Source of the DNA: Shewanella seohaensis
GTDB taxonomy: Bacteria; Pseudomonadota; Gammaproteobacteria; Enterobacterales; Shewanellaceae
Length of the DNA stretch: 64,000 bases
Direction of reading: 5' to 3'
Assembly (NCBI RefSeq): GCF_025449215.1
Contig: NZ_CP104900.1
Coordinates: 4,278,001-4,342,000, forward strand
Shown: positions 9,883 to 17,575 of the stretch, piece after piece
How the letters are laid out: each line of letters opens with the position of its first letter
How positions within the stretch are numbered: position 1 is the stretch's first letter
Position numbers and translations under genes: made by a program
The notes under the pieces: generated by a model
Databases searched by the model: none
The model's input: the letters and a program-made list of their open reading frames with translations, nothing else
Told to the model about the DNA's origin: nothing

Positions 9883-10572
9883 ATGGGCATTCTGAACAAA
9901 ATTTTAACAGCGTTTCGCGGTGGTGCCACCGAAGTTGGCCAAAGCATCGTAGACGCAAACTCGACTCGAATTTTCGAACAGGAAATCCGTGATGCCGAGA
10001 AACATTTAACCAACGCCAAGCGCGAACTGACCGATGTGATGGCGAAAGAAATGCAAGCCAGCCGCGAAGTTGACCGCTTAAAGCGCTCAATTGCCGAACA
10101 CGAAGGCTATGTAACTCAAGCATTAGATAAAGGCAACGAAGCCTTAGCCATTGAAGTGGCTGAAAAAATTGCTCAATTAGAGCAAGAGCTGGCAGAGCAG
10201 CAAAGCGCCAATGACAGCTTTAGCGCCCATGCACTGCGCCTGAAAGACTTAGTGAAGAAGACCGAGCGTCAACTGTCTGATTATCAACGTCAGTTAAGCA
10301 TGGTTAAAACCACCGAAAGCGTACAAAAAGCGACGGCGACCATTACCGACTCTTTTGCCTCAAGCAACTCTAAGCTGCTGAATGCCAAAGATTCATTAGA
10401 GCGTATCAAGGCGCGTCAACAACAGTTTGACGACAGATTGAAAGCCGCAGAAACCTTAGCCGAAGAAGGCAGCGATAAATCATTGCAGGCCAAATTAGCC
10501 GAGGCAGGCATTGGTGAGCAAAAATCGAATGCCAACGCCGTGCTCGAACGTATCAAGGCACGTAAAAGCTAA
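9883..10572 (+). CDS. yjfJ: PspA/IM30-family protein (YjfJ-like)
   Basis: A 229-aa, almost wholly helical protein beginning MGILNKILTAFRGGATEVGQ, the amphipathic membrane-binding helix of PspA/Vipp1 proteins, followed by long coiled coils to about residue 215. PspA-type proteins are ESCRT-III-like and protect or remodel the inner membrane under stress. There is no pspF/pspB/pspC nearby, so this belongs to the YjfJ branch associated with DUF2170, DUF2491 and DUF350 rather than to the classical Psp system. It is followed by a strong terminator. Confidence 0.92.
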   Translation: MGILNKILTAFRGGATEVGQSIVDANSTRIFEQEIRDAEKHLTNAKRELTDVMAKEMQASREVDRLKRSIAEHEGYVTQALDKGNEALAIEVAEKIAQLEQELAEQQSANDSFSAHALRLKDLVKKTERQLSDYQRQLSMVKTTESVQKATATITDSFASSNSKLLNAKDSLERIKARQQQFDDRLKAAETLAEEGSDKSLQAKLAEAGIGEQKSNANAVLERIKARKS

Positions 10573-10589
10573 TTCATGATTGACCAAAC

Positions 10590-10636
10590 GCCGAGCACCG
10601 ATGGGACCATCACCCCCTATTGTGCTCGGCTTTTTT
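10590..10636 (+). terminator. Intrinsic terminator after the PspA-like gene
   Basis: GCCGAGCAC at 10590-10598 pairs with GTGCTCGGC at 10622-10630 across a 23-nt loop, followed by six T. The DUF2491 gene 85 bp downstream would need read-through or its own promoter. Confidence 0.85.
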
Positions 10637-10721
10637 GTTTTTTGTTTTAGACACACGGATATGCCCAATCAGCCACTCATGGTGTGAGCTTTGGCATGGT
10701 GCGCACTGTTTAGGAGCGAAT

Positions 10722-11375
10722 ATGGGATTTTTTAACAGTATTTTTGGTAAAAAGACGCCGCCAGCGCGTGAACTCAATCATCCCTCTGCGCTCAAGATCG
10801 GCGATATGGTCTCCATCGACAATAGTTTTGCTCTGCCGCCACAATTGCGCGGTCAACAACTGAAAGTCGAAGCGGTGAATACCTATGAGTTTGAACGCAA
10901 TCAGCAAACCGAGTGGGTGCTAAAAGGTCACGGTAGCGAGACGCTATTTTTGAGTCTTGAAGAAGACGATGAAACTTACCTCGCCTTCTCCCTTAAAATT
11001 ACCCGTGCACAGGTAGAACAATTATTCGATTTAGAGCAATTCAGTACCCTGTTCGATGAACCAGGCCACGCCGAACTTACCACCCAAGAGTTATCGCCTC
11101 AGCTAGCCGAGCAGCTCGAACAATGGCTGGGTAAACAATACCATCAAGTAACCTTTGCGCTGTTTGGCTATTTTCACCGTGAAGACTACCGCGGCCTAAA
11201 ACCGCCGCAGGATGCCAATGGTGCAACCGGCGAGCCCTTCGAATATTATTTACTGCTCGACGATGACGAAAGCCGCGCGGTAGAAGTCGAAGTGTACGAA
11301 GGCGGTGATACGGACGTAGTACTGACCTTATACCGCCCCCTGTCGGACATTCGCGACTACTGGCCCGGTCAATAA
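10722..11375 (+). CDS. yjfK: DUF2491 family protein (YjfK-like)
   Basis: A 217-aa cytoplasmic protein starting MGFFNSIFGKKTPPARELNHP, a short amphipathic start as seen in membrane-peripheral proteins, followed by an acidic beta-rich body with many Glu/Asp. It matches the DUF2491 family (E. coli YjfK) and keeps the yjfI-yjfJ-yjfK order. TAGGAG precedes the ATG at 10722, which is preferred over an upstream in-frame start inside the terminator. Function unknown; probably part of the same membrane-stress module. Confidence 0.82.
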   Translation: MGFFNSIFGKKTPPARELNHPSALKIGDMVSIDNSFALPPQLRGQQLKVEAVNTYEFERNQQTEWVLKGHGSETLFLSLEEDDETYLAFSLKITRAQVEQLFDLEQFSTLFDEPGHAELTTQELSPQLAEQLEQWLGKQYHQVTFALFGYFHREDYRGLKPPQDANGATGEPFEYYLLLDDDESRAVEVEVYEGGDTDVVLTLYRPLSDIRDYWPGQ

Positions 11376-11482
11376 AGTTTGGCATAGGATAAAGTGCGCG
11401 ACTCGCACTTTATCGCTTAAGCCATTACAATCCCAATTGAATTCGCTCGAAATGTACGGTTGATAGCAACAGGTAACGCCTA

Positions 11483-11812
11483 ATGAGTAAAACGAAACAC
11501 CCTCTCCCAGAGCAATGGCAAAAGAACCAGCAAGCCGCAAAAGCGACGCAAGTGGCCTTCGATCTCGATGAAAAGTTTCAATATTCTATTCGTAAAGCCG
11601 CGCTCGATGCGGGTGTCAGCCCTTCCGATCAAATCCGTACCATTTTAGGCTTAAGTGTTTCAAAACGTCCGACTCGCCCCCGCTTAACCGTCTCACTAAA
11701 CGCCGAAGATTATGTACAACTCGCTGAAAAATATGGTCTTAGCGCCGATTCTCAGCTTGAGATTAAACGCCGCGTGCTTGAAGACTTAGTACGCTTTGTC
11801 GCCGAAGATTAA
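11483..11812 (+). CDS. Small conserved protein of unknown function
   Basis: A 109-aa charged protein. It has two similar segments of strand, helix, helix (VAFDLDEKFQYSIRKAALDAGV and LTVSLNAEDYVQLAEKYGL) reminiscent of ribbon-helix-helix DNA-binding folds, but I cannot assign it. It lies between the DUF2491 gene and the potassium channel in the same direction, so it may belong to that cluster, perhaps as a regulator. Confidence 0.65.
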   Translation: MSKTKHPLPEQWQKNQQAAKATQVAFDLDEKFQYSIRKAALDAGVSPSDQIRTILGLSVSKRPTRPRLTVSLNAEDYVQLAEKYGLSADSQLEIKRRVLEDLVRFVAED

Positions 11813-11839
11813 TCGCAGTTACGCCTCTAAGCATTTAAG

Positions 11840-11867
11840 CGCCCGACAAACCTAAGTCGGGCGATTT
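11840..11867 (+). terminator. Hairpin after the small unknown gene
   Basis: CGCCCGAC and GTCGGGCG form an 8-bp GC-rich stem with an 8-nt loop, followed only by ATTTAT. It is a weak or partial terminator before the channel gene. Confidence 0.5.
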
Positions 11868-11936
11868 ATCACAAAGTTAATTTACTCATAGCGTAAACTC
11901 TTTTACCTTAGACATTCGCCTTAAAACACAGGGATC

Positions 11937-12769
11937 ATGTTAGGCATGACAGATAAAACCCCTTGGTCGCTCCGCTCTTTGGGTAATCCATCTCCCTTCG
12001 AATTCGCCATGATGCTGTTGTCGCTGCTGTCGGTCATCATAGTGTTAGTGATGACCTTTGGCCGACTCGACAAAGAAACCTACCGGTTACTGTTTTTTAT
12101 CGATACCACGATTTGCATGATTTTTATGGTTAACTTTTTCGTTGGCCTATTTCGCGCACGCGATAAAGTATTTTATCTGCGCCATCATTGGATTGATTTT
12201 ATCGCCAGTATTCCCGCCATCGAGGCACTGCGTATCGCGAGGGTGTTCCAAATTCTGCGGGTGATACGCTTAATTCGCATGAGCCGTTCTTTCCTTATTC
12301 CATTGATAAAGCAGCGAAAACAAGCAACCCTCGCCAGCTTACTGGTCGCTATGGTGACCATTTTAACCTTCGCTTCTATCATCATTCTGATTGTCGAAAG
12401 TGGCACCGAGGGCGCCAATATCCAAACTGCCGAGCAAGCCATTTGGTGGGCCTTAGTGACTATTTCGACCGTGGGTTATGGCGATTTTTATCCCGTCAGC
12501 ACTGCAGGGCATATTGTTGGCGGCATAGTGATTGTCAGTGGCGTGAGTTTTTCGGGGTGATTTCGGGTTATATGGCCTCGGTATTTGTCGCTCCCGATGA
12601 AAGCGAGCGCCAAGAACGTCAAGACGCCCATAAGGCAGAGATTAAAAGCGAACTCGAAATGGCTCTTGCCAGAATGGAAGAAAATCAGCGGCAGATGGAG
12701 CAAAATCAAGCGCAGATGCTGGCCAAAATTGCCGAGTTAAAACAGGCATTGGAAGCCCAAAAAAATTAG
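11937..12769 (+). pseudogene. Voltage-gated-like potassium channel, frameshifted
   Basis: Reading across one missing base gives a channel of about 277 aa. It has S1-S4-like segments with an Arg-rich fourth helix (RIARVFQILRVIRLIRMSR, residues about 100-118), a pore with the filter TVGYG near residues 178-182, a last helix, and a cytoplasmic coiled coil rich in Glu/Gln/Lys to 12769. The break is at the T5 run 12548-12552; six T would restore GVSFFGVISGYMAS. The starts at 11937 and 11946 cannot be separated. It closes the yjf-like cluster and may respond to membrane stress with its neighbours. The deletion is probably a sequence error. Confidence 0.82.
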
Positions 12770-12822
12770 GAAGGCATGGCCTTCCTAAGCTTCATTCTAT
12801 GGGTTGATGACCAATCGGCCAT

Positions 12823-14349
12823 TTACCAATAGGTCGTTTGCGTCATCGCGTTTTGTCTCGACGCCTCCATCGCAAAGAGTAAGCTTTGCTGCTTAGCCTC
12901 AAGCCAGTCGCTTAAGTCGATGCCAAGGGTTTGCGCCGCCAGCGTTAATTGCTGATAACAAGCTAAGGTTCTAATCCCTAACACTAAATCCTGCCAAGGT
13001 GCCCTAAAGGCATCGCGGGATTTTGCCTCATACAAAAGCCCATACGCTTGTCCAACTTGAATACTCTCATCCAGTAACGACGCGCACTGCAAATAATCCT
13101 CGGCTGTCATGGTCTTATCGCTTGGCATGGCCGAGAGTACCGCCTGCCATGAGGCTTCCTGCGCATGATCAGCATGCTGGGATAACCCAAGCTCTGCGGG
13201 CAGTTCGATATTCCCCGCGCTGAGCGCCAATAGGATCTCAACAATCGCTAACTGCAATTGACCGTATTCAACACTTTGCCAGAGTGAGTCTAACCGCCCA
13301 GAGATATCCATGGCTTCAAATTGCAGCTGTAGTTGTTGCATCAAAGCTTGACGGGCGTCGTGCCGAGCCAATAAGCCTTTTTGACTGCCAAGCAAGGCTG
13401 CGAGGGCCTGTGCCTCTTCAATGAACACCAGTTGCGATTCAATCAGATTAAAGTGCTGCATCAAAGTAGTGTTAGCGAGGCCAAACTGGCTTAGCGTCAT
13501 CCGTAATAAACGGATACAGGCGCGCATCCGCCACCACAGGGCTATTACGGCTTCGTTGTCTTGTTCTTCAACAATCATGGCTTCGAGCAGCTGCCAACGT
13601 TCGAGTGCAGTTTCCAGTAGCACTTGGCAGGTAGCCGTTAAATCCTGTTGGTGGGGCTGATGAAGGTTGAGATCCTCTGGCACGGGCAGCGGTAAAAACT
13701 CTAGCGCACTCAAGGTTAACGGCTTAGATTGCCCCGCGAGTCGATAGCCGCGCTGCGCCTTACTGGCTTTACCTAAACGAACAGGAACGCTATAGGCCAC
13801 TTGCATCGCCAAGGTTAATAAGGCACTGGCATCCCCCGACAATAGCTCAAATTCGAGTTCGCATAGGGCTTCATGCTGACCATTAGCGGTAATATCACCC
13901 GTATCCAAAGCAACCTCAATAAGGCTCTCTTCAAGAGTCACATGCCAGGCGCGGCGATAAAAATCGGTGTGAAATACACAGCCAAGCGCCGCTTGCACTG
14001 AGGCTAAATCGGCATTCGCGGGCCAGATAGTGGCGGGAAAGAGGCTTAAATTTGGGCTGTCGGCTTCAATGGTGACGTTATATTCGGGACGCGAATGGAT
14101 CCCGCCCACAACTTGCCCCGCCGTCTTAATGGTTTGCTCTTTGTGACCATCAAACCCGCGTACCCTTAACCCCATGTCCCATTGGCGTAATTGTAACCCG
14201 GGGGTATCAAAGTAACCGTTGCTTAAGCGACGCTTTCCCTGCGGAGTGGCGTTTGGCAGGCTATCTAACTTATTTATCAAGGATTCTTGAAACTTAGGAA
14301 GGAAAAACAGTTTTAATTCTATCTCTGCATTCATTGCGGCACCGCTCAT
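12823..14349 (-). CDS. CYTH-CHAD protein, inorganic triphosphatase (YgiF-like)
   Basis: A 508-aa protein. The N-terminal half is a CYTH tunnel domain with the metal and phosphate signature EIELKL near residues 9-14. In E. coli YgiF this domain hydrolyses inorganic triphosphate. The C-terminal half (about 225-500) is a helical CHAD domain with scattered conserved His/Arg/Lys; CHAD domains bind polyphosphate. It lies divergently next to the Pit accessory and Pit transporter genes, so the region deals with phosphate. Starts at 14349 and 14334 are both possible. Confidence 0.88.
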   Translation of the reverse strand: MSGAAMNAEIELKLFFLPKFQESLINKLDSLPNATPQGKRRLSNGYFDTPGLQLRQWDMGLRVRGFDGHKEQTIKTAGQVVGGIHSRPEYNVTIEADSPNLSLFPATIWPANADLASVQAALGCVFHTDFYRRAWHVTLEESLIEVALDTGDITANGQHEALCELEFELLSGDASALLTLAMQVAYSVPVRLGKASKAQRGYRLAGQSKPLTLSALEFLPLPVPEDLNLHQPHQQDLTATCQVLLETALERWQLLEAMIVEEQDNEAVIALWWRMRACIRLLRMTLSQFGLANTTLMQHFNLIESQLVFIEEAQALAALLGSQKGLLARHDARQALMQQLQLQFEAMDISGRLDSLWQSVEYGQLQLAIVEILLALSAGNIELPAELGLSQHADHAQEASWQAVLSAMPSDKTMTAEDYLQCASLLDESIQVGQAYGLLYEAKSRDAFRAPWQDLVLGIRTLACYQQLTLAAQTLGIDLSDWLEAKQQSLLFAMEASRQNAMTQTTYW

Positions 14350-14565
14350 TTTGTCATCAAATATTCATTGATGCGTCACTTTTAGTTCATAATGTCACAA
14401 ATGTGTCATAAAAATCCCGTAGGATTTGGTTTTGAAGTTGGTATATAACCCGTTAGAATAAAGCTGTGATTTTTTCTCAAAAAACACAGTTTCAATACGC
14501 GGACGCATAGGGTAACATGCGCCCGCTTTTTCCAATCATGGAACAATCTAAATAGGTAAACGGCA

Positions 14566-15246
14566 ATGCCAGTAAACTCTATTTTGGGCGTGTTTGCAAA
14601 ATCGCCAATCAAGCCTCTTCAAGAGCACATGGACAAAGTCTACGATTGCGCATCGTTACTGGTCCCCTTTTTCGAAGCCACCATCACAGGTAACTGGGAT
14701 GGCGCAGTTCAACTTCGTAAGCAAATCAGTTTAGCGGAAAAGCAAGGTGACTCACTCAAGCGTGAAATTCGCCTCACTCTGCCAAGCGGCTTGTTTATGC
14801 CAGTTGAGCGTACAGATCTATTGGAACTACTGACTCAACAAGACAAAATCGCTAACAAAGCAAAAGATATCTCTGGTCGTGTTATCGGCCGTCAATTATT
14901 AATCCCTCAGGTCATGCAAGTGCCATTTATTGCGTATCTACAACGTTGTATCGACGCAGTAGGTCTTGCAAAACAAGTCATTAACGAACTCGAAGATTTG
15001 CTTGAAGCAGGTTTCCGCGGTCGTGAAGTCGACTTAGTGGCTAAAATGATCAACGAACTCGATATCATCGAAGAAGATACTGACGATCTGCAAATTCAAT
15101 TACGTCGTCAACTATTTGCATTGGAATCAGAATTGAATCCTGTCGATGTGATGTTCCTCTATAAAACGATTGAATGGGTCGGCGGTCTTGCAGATCTTGC
15201 CGAACGAGTCGGTTCGCGTCTTGAGCTCATGCTGGCTCGCGTTTAA
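14566..15246 (+). CDS. DUF47/TIGR00153 phosphate transport accessory protein
   Basis: A 226-aa helical protein of the PhoU-like DUF47 family (TIGR00153), starting MPVNSILGVFAKSPIKPLQEHMDKVYDC. Members are encoded just upstream of Pit transporters and are thought to modulate them. The gap to pit is 25 bp, so the two form an operon. Cytoplasmic; the mechanism is not shown by the sequence. Confidence 0.92.
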   Translation: MPVNSILGVFAKSPIKPLQEHMDKVYDCASLLVPFFEATITGNWDGAVQLRKQISLAEKQGDSLKREIRLTLPSGLFMPVERTDLLELLTQQDKIANKAKDISGRVIGRQLLIPQVMQVPFIAYLQRCIDAVGLAKQVINELEDLLEAGFRGREVDLVAKMINELDIIEEDTDDLQIQLRRQLFALESELNPVDVMFLYKTIEWVGGLADLAERVGSRLELMLARV

Positions 15247-15271
15247 TAAATAAGGTTATCAAGGTATCAAT

Positions 15272-16561
15272 ATGGTTGATGCAGGTATGGAGGTGGCTAA
15301 CGTCTTAGCCACTAATGGGCCGTGGCTTATTGCCATTGCGGCCGCGTTTGGTTTTCTAATGGCGTGGGGTATTGGTGCGAACGACGTGGCCAATGCAATG
15401 GGAACCTCTGTGGGTTCCAACGCGATTACTATTAAACAAGCGATTATTATCGCAATGATCTTCGAATTTGCTGGTGCTTACTTAGCCGGCGGCGAAGTAA
15501 CCAGTACGATCCGTAACGGTATTATTGATTCAAGCTACTTTACCCAAACCCCTGAATTGCTGGTATACGGCATGATTGGCTCGCTGTTAGCCGCGGGGAT
15601 TTGGTTAGTTGTCGCATCAGCCTTAGGCTGGCCAGTATCGACCACTCACTCAATCGTGGGTGCGATTATCGGCTTCGCGGCTGTGGGTGTTGGCACTGAT
15701 TCAGTCGCTTGGGAAAAAGTAGGTGGTATCGTTGGCTCTTGGGTCATCACCCCTGCAATCTCTGGCTTTATGGCTTTCATTCTGTTCCAAAGCACACAAA
15801 AACTGATTTTCAACACAGATAACCCACTCGCTAACGCGAAACGTTATGTGCCTTTCTACATGGCATTTGCGGGCTTTATCATGTCGTTAGTCACTATCCT
15901 TAAGGGTTTATCACACGTTGGTATTCACTTAAAAGGTGCCGAAGCATACATGCTAGCCGGTGTGATTGCGCTGATCGTGGGTATCGTGGGTAAAGTGGTG
16001 ATTTCTCGTTTAAAAATGGATGAGAAAGCCACCCACAAAACCATGTACGCTAACGTTGAAAAAGTGTTTGCTATCCTGATGGTTCTGACCGCCTGTTGTA
16101 TGGCGTTCGCCCACGGTTCAAACGACGTAGCTAACGCGATTGGCCCATTAGCGGCGGTTGTCTCTGTGGTAAACAGTGGCGGTGAAATTGCGTCTAAATC
16201 TGCATTAGTTTGGTGGATCCTGCCTTTAGGTGCCGTGGGTATCGTGATGGGTCTGGCAATCTTCGGTAAGCGCGTGATGCAAACCATTGGTAAAAACATC
16301 ACTCACTTAACGCCAAGCCGTGGTTTTGCTGCCGAATTAGCCGCTGCCTCGACTGTCGTTATTGCTTCTGGTACTGGTTTACCTATCTCTACTACCCAAA
16401 CCTTAGTCGGTGCGGTATTAGGTGTGGGTATGGCCCGTGGTATTGCTGCAATCAATATCGGCGTAGTGCGTAATATCGTTGTGTCTTGGGTGGTCACCTT
16501 ACCTGCGGGTGCAGGTCTGTCGATCATCTTCTTCTTTATGATTAAAGGTATCTTTAACTAA
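15272..16561 (+). CDS. pit: Low-affinity inorganic phosphate transporter, Pit family
   Basis: A 429-aa membrane protein with about ten helices and the two inverted Pit signatures, GANDVANAMGTSVGSNAIT near residue 33 and HGSNDVANAIGPLAAV near residue 284. It should import metal-phosphate with protons or sodium. The paired DUF47 gene upstream supports this. Length and motifs are complete. Two hairpins follow the gene. Confidence 0.95.
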   Translation: MVDAGMEVANVLATNGPWLIAIAAAFGFLMAWGIGANDVANAMGTSVGSNAITIKQAIIIAMIFEFAGAYLAGGEVTSTIRNGIIDSSYFTQTPELLVYGMIGSLLAAGIWLVVASALGWPVSTTHSIVGAIIGFAAVGVGTDSVAWEKVGGIVGSWVITPAISGFMAFILFQSTQKLIFNTDNPLANAKRYVPFYMAFAGFIMSLVTILKGLSHVGIHLKGAEAYMLAGVIALIVGIVGKVVISRLKMDEKATHKTMYANVEKVFAILMVLTACCMAFAHGSNDVANAIGPLAAVVSVVNSGGEIASKSALVWWILPLGAVGIVMGLAIFGKRVMQTIGKNITHLTPSRGFAAELAAASTVVIASGTGLPISTTQTLVGAVLGVGMARGIAAINIGVVRNIVVSWVVTLPAGAGLSIIFFFMIKGIFN

Positions 16562-16575
16562 GAAGCCCAAGGTGA

Positions 16576-16664
16576 CTATGGCAAGCTTGCCGTAGAAACG
16601 CACAAACACACAGGAATCGCTAGCATGGATGCGGCAAAGTTGAGGGAAGTCTATGACTTCCCTC
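16576..16664 (+). terminator. Two hairpins between pit and the ygiM-like gene
   Basis: CTATGGCA-AGCT-TGCCGTAG (16576-16595) and a perfect 10-bp stem GAGGGAAGTC-TAT-GACTTCCCTC (16642-16664) follow pit. Neither has a long T run, so termination is plausible but may be partial. Confidence 0.5.
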
Positions 16665-16725
16665 TTGCATTGCAGGCCTCAAATCCCTAGCATGTGGTCA
16701 CTATTTCGTTGATGAGAATACAAAA

Positions 16726-17303
16726 GTGTTAAGAATGCTGACTCTGGTGGGAATGATGTTACTCTCCCCAACCTGCTGGCCGAAGGCCAACCCCGCTATA
16801 TCTCGGACAACGTGTTTCTTTATATTCTCAATGGTCCGAGTACAGACTACCGTATCTTAGGCTCAATTGAAGCGGGTCAACCAATTACCTTATTAGGCGA
16901 AACCCAAGGCGATTACTCCAAAATTGTCGACCACAAGGGCCGTGAAGGTTGGATACCGACTAACATGATTAGCTCGGCACCCAGTTTCCGCGAGCAAGTA
17001 TCGTCACTCACCAGTGAACTGGCTGAAGCCAAAGCTAAACTGGACGAAGTGATGAGCTCAACCGATAACCATGCCGATGAAGTGGCCGAGCTTAAAGCCA
17101 AGCTGACCGAAGCCGAAACTATGCTCAGCAAAACTACTCAAGAGCGTGATAGTTTGAAAGTGGCCGTGGATCGCAGCGCTCAAGAAGCACAATTTGCCCT
17201 CTGGCGTGAAGGTGGACTGATCGCCGCCGCCGGTTTAGTGGTCGGGGTGATTTTGGTTTATCTACCAAGACCGCAGCGCCGTAATAAAAAGCGTTGGATG
17301 TAA
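16726..17303 (+). pseudogene. TIGR04211-type SH3/anchor protein (YgiM-like), frameshifted
   Basis: Reading through one missing base gives about 190 aa. In order: a signal peptide (LTLVGMMLLSPNLLAEG after correction), a bacterial SH3 domain (residues about 30-85, with GREGWIPTNM), a coiled coil (about 90-150), and a C-terminal membrane helix (GLIAAAGLVVGVILVYL) followed by basic residues. This is the layout of E. coli YgiM. The break is in the C4 run 16766-16769; five C join the signal peptide to the SH3 domain. Starts at GTG 16726 or ATG 16735. It sits near the CYTH-CHAD gene, as ygiM sits near ygiF and glnE in enterics. Role in the envelope unclear. Confidence 0.82.
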
Positions 17304-17333
17304 ATTTTTACGCGAATCCGCTGAAAGTAAAAT

Positions 17334-17368
17334 CAAAAGCCAGTGTTTTCAAACACTGGCTTTTTTGT
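17334..17368. terminator. Terminator after the ygiM-like gene
   Basis: AAAAGCCAGTGTTT pairs with AAACACTGGCTTTT around a 2-nt loop, followed by T. A strong bidirectional hairpin. Confidence 0.85.
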
Positions 17369-17436
17369 CAATTGAGCGTTACATCTGGCGCGTAACAAGC
17401 TAATCAAACAATCTTCACATTCTTTCACGCTATAGT

Positions 17437-17464
17437 GTTGTCCGTCACATTTTGGTTGTATAAT
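17437..17464 (+). promoter_or_regulatory. Candidate putA promoter
   Basis: A consensus -10 box TATAAT at 17459-17464 is preceded by GTTGTC at 17437-17442 (16-bp spacing), a moderate -35. It lies about 110 bp before the putA start, leaving a long leader. Confidence 0.4.
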
Positions 17465-17575
17465 CTGCGCGCGCAAAGCTTCATATTGTATACAAAATAT
17501 CAAATGCGTTTCGCGCCCCCATTTTTGTTTCAACAATAGAGCCCAAAACAACTGGCCAAGATGGAAGCGATTACT

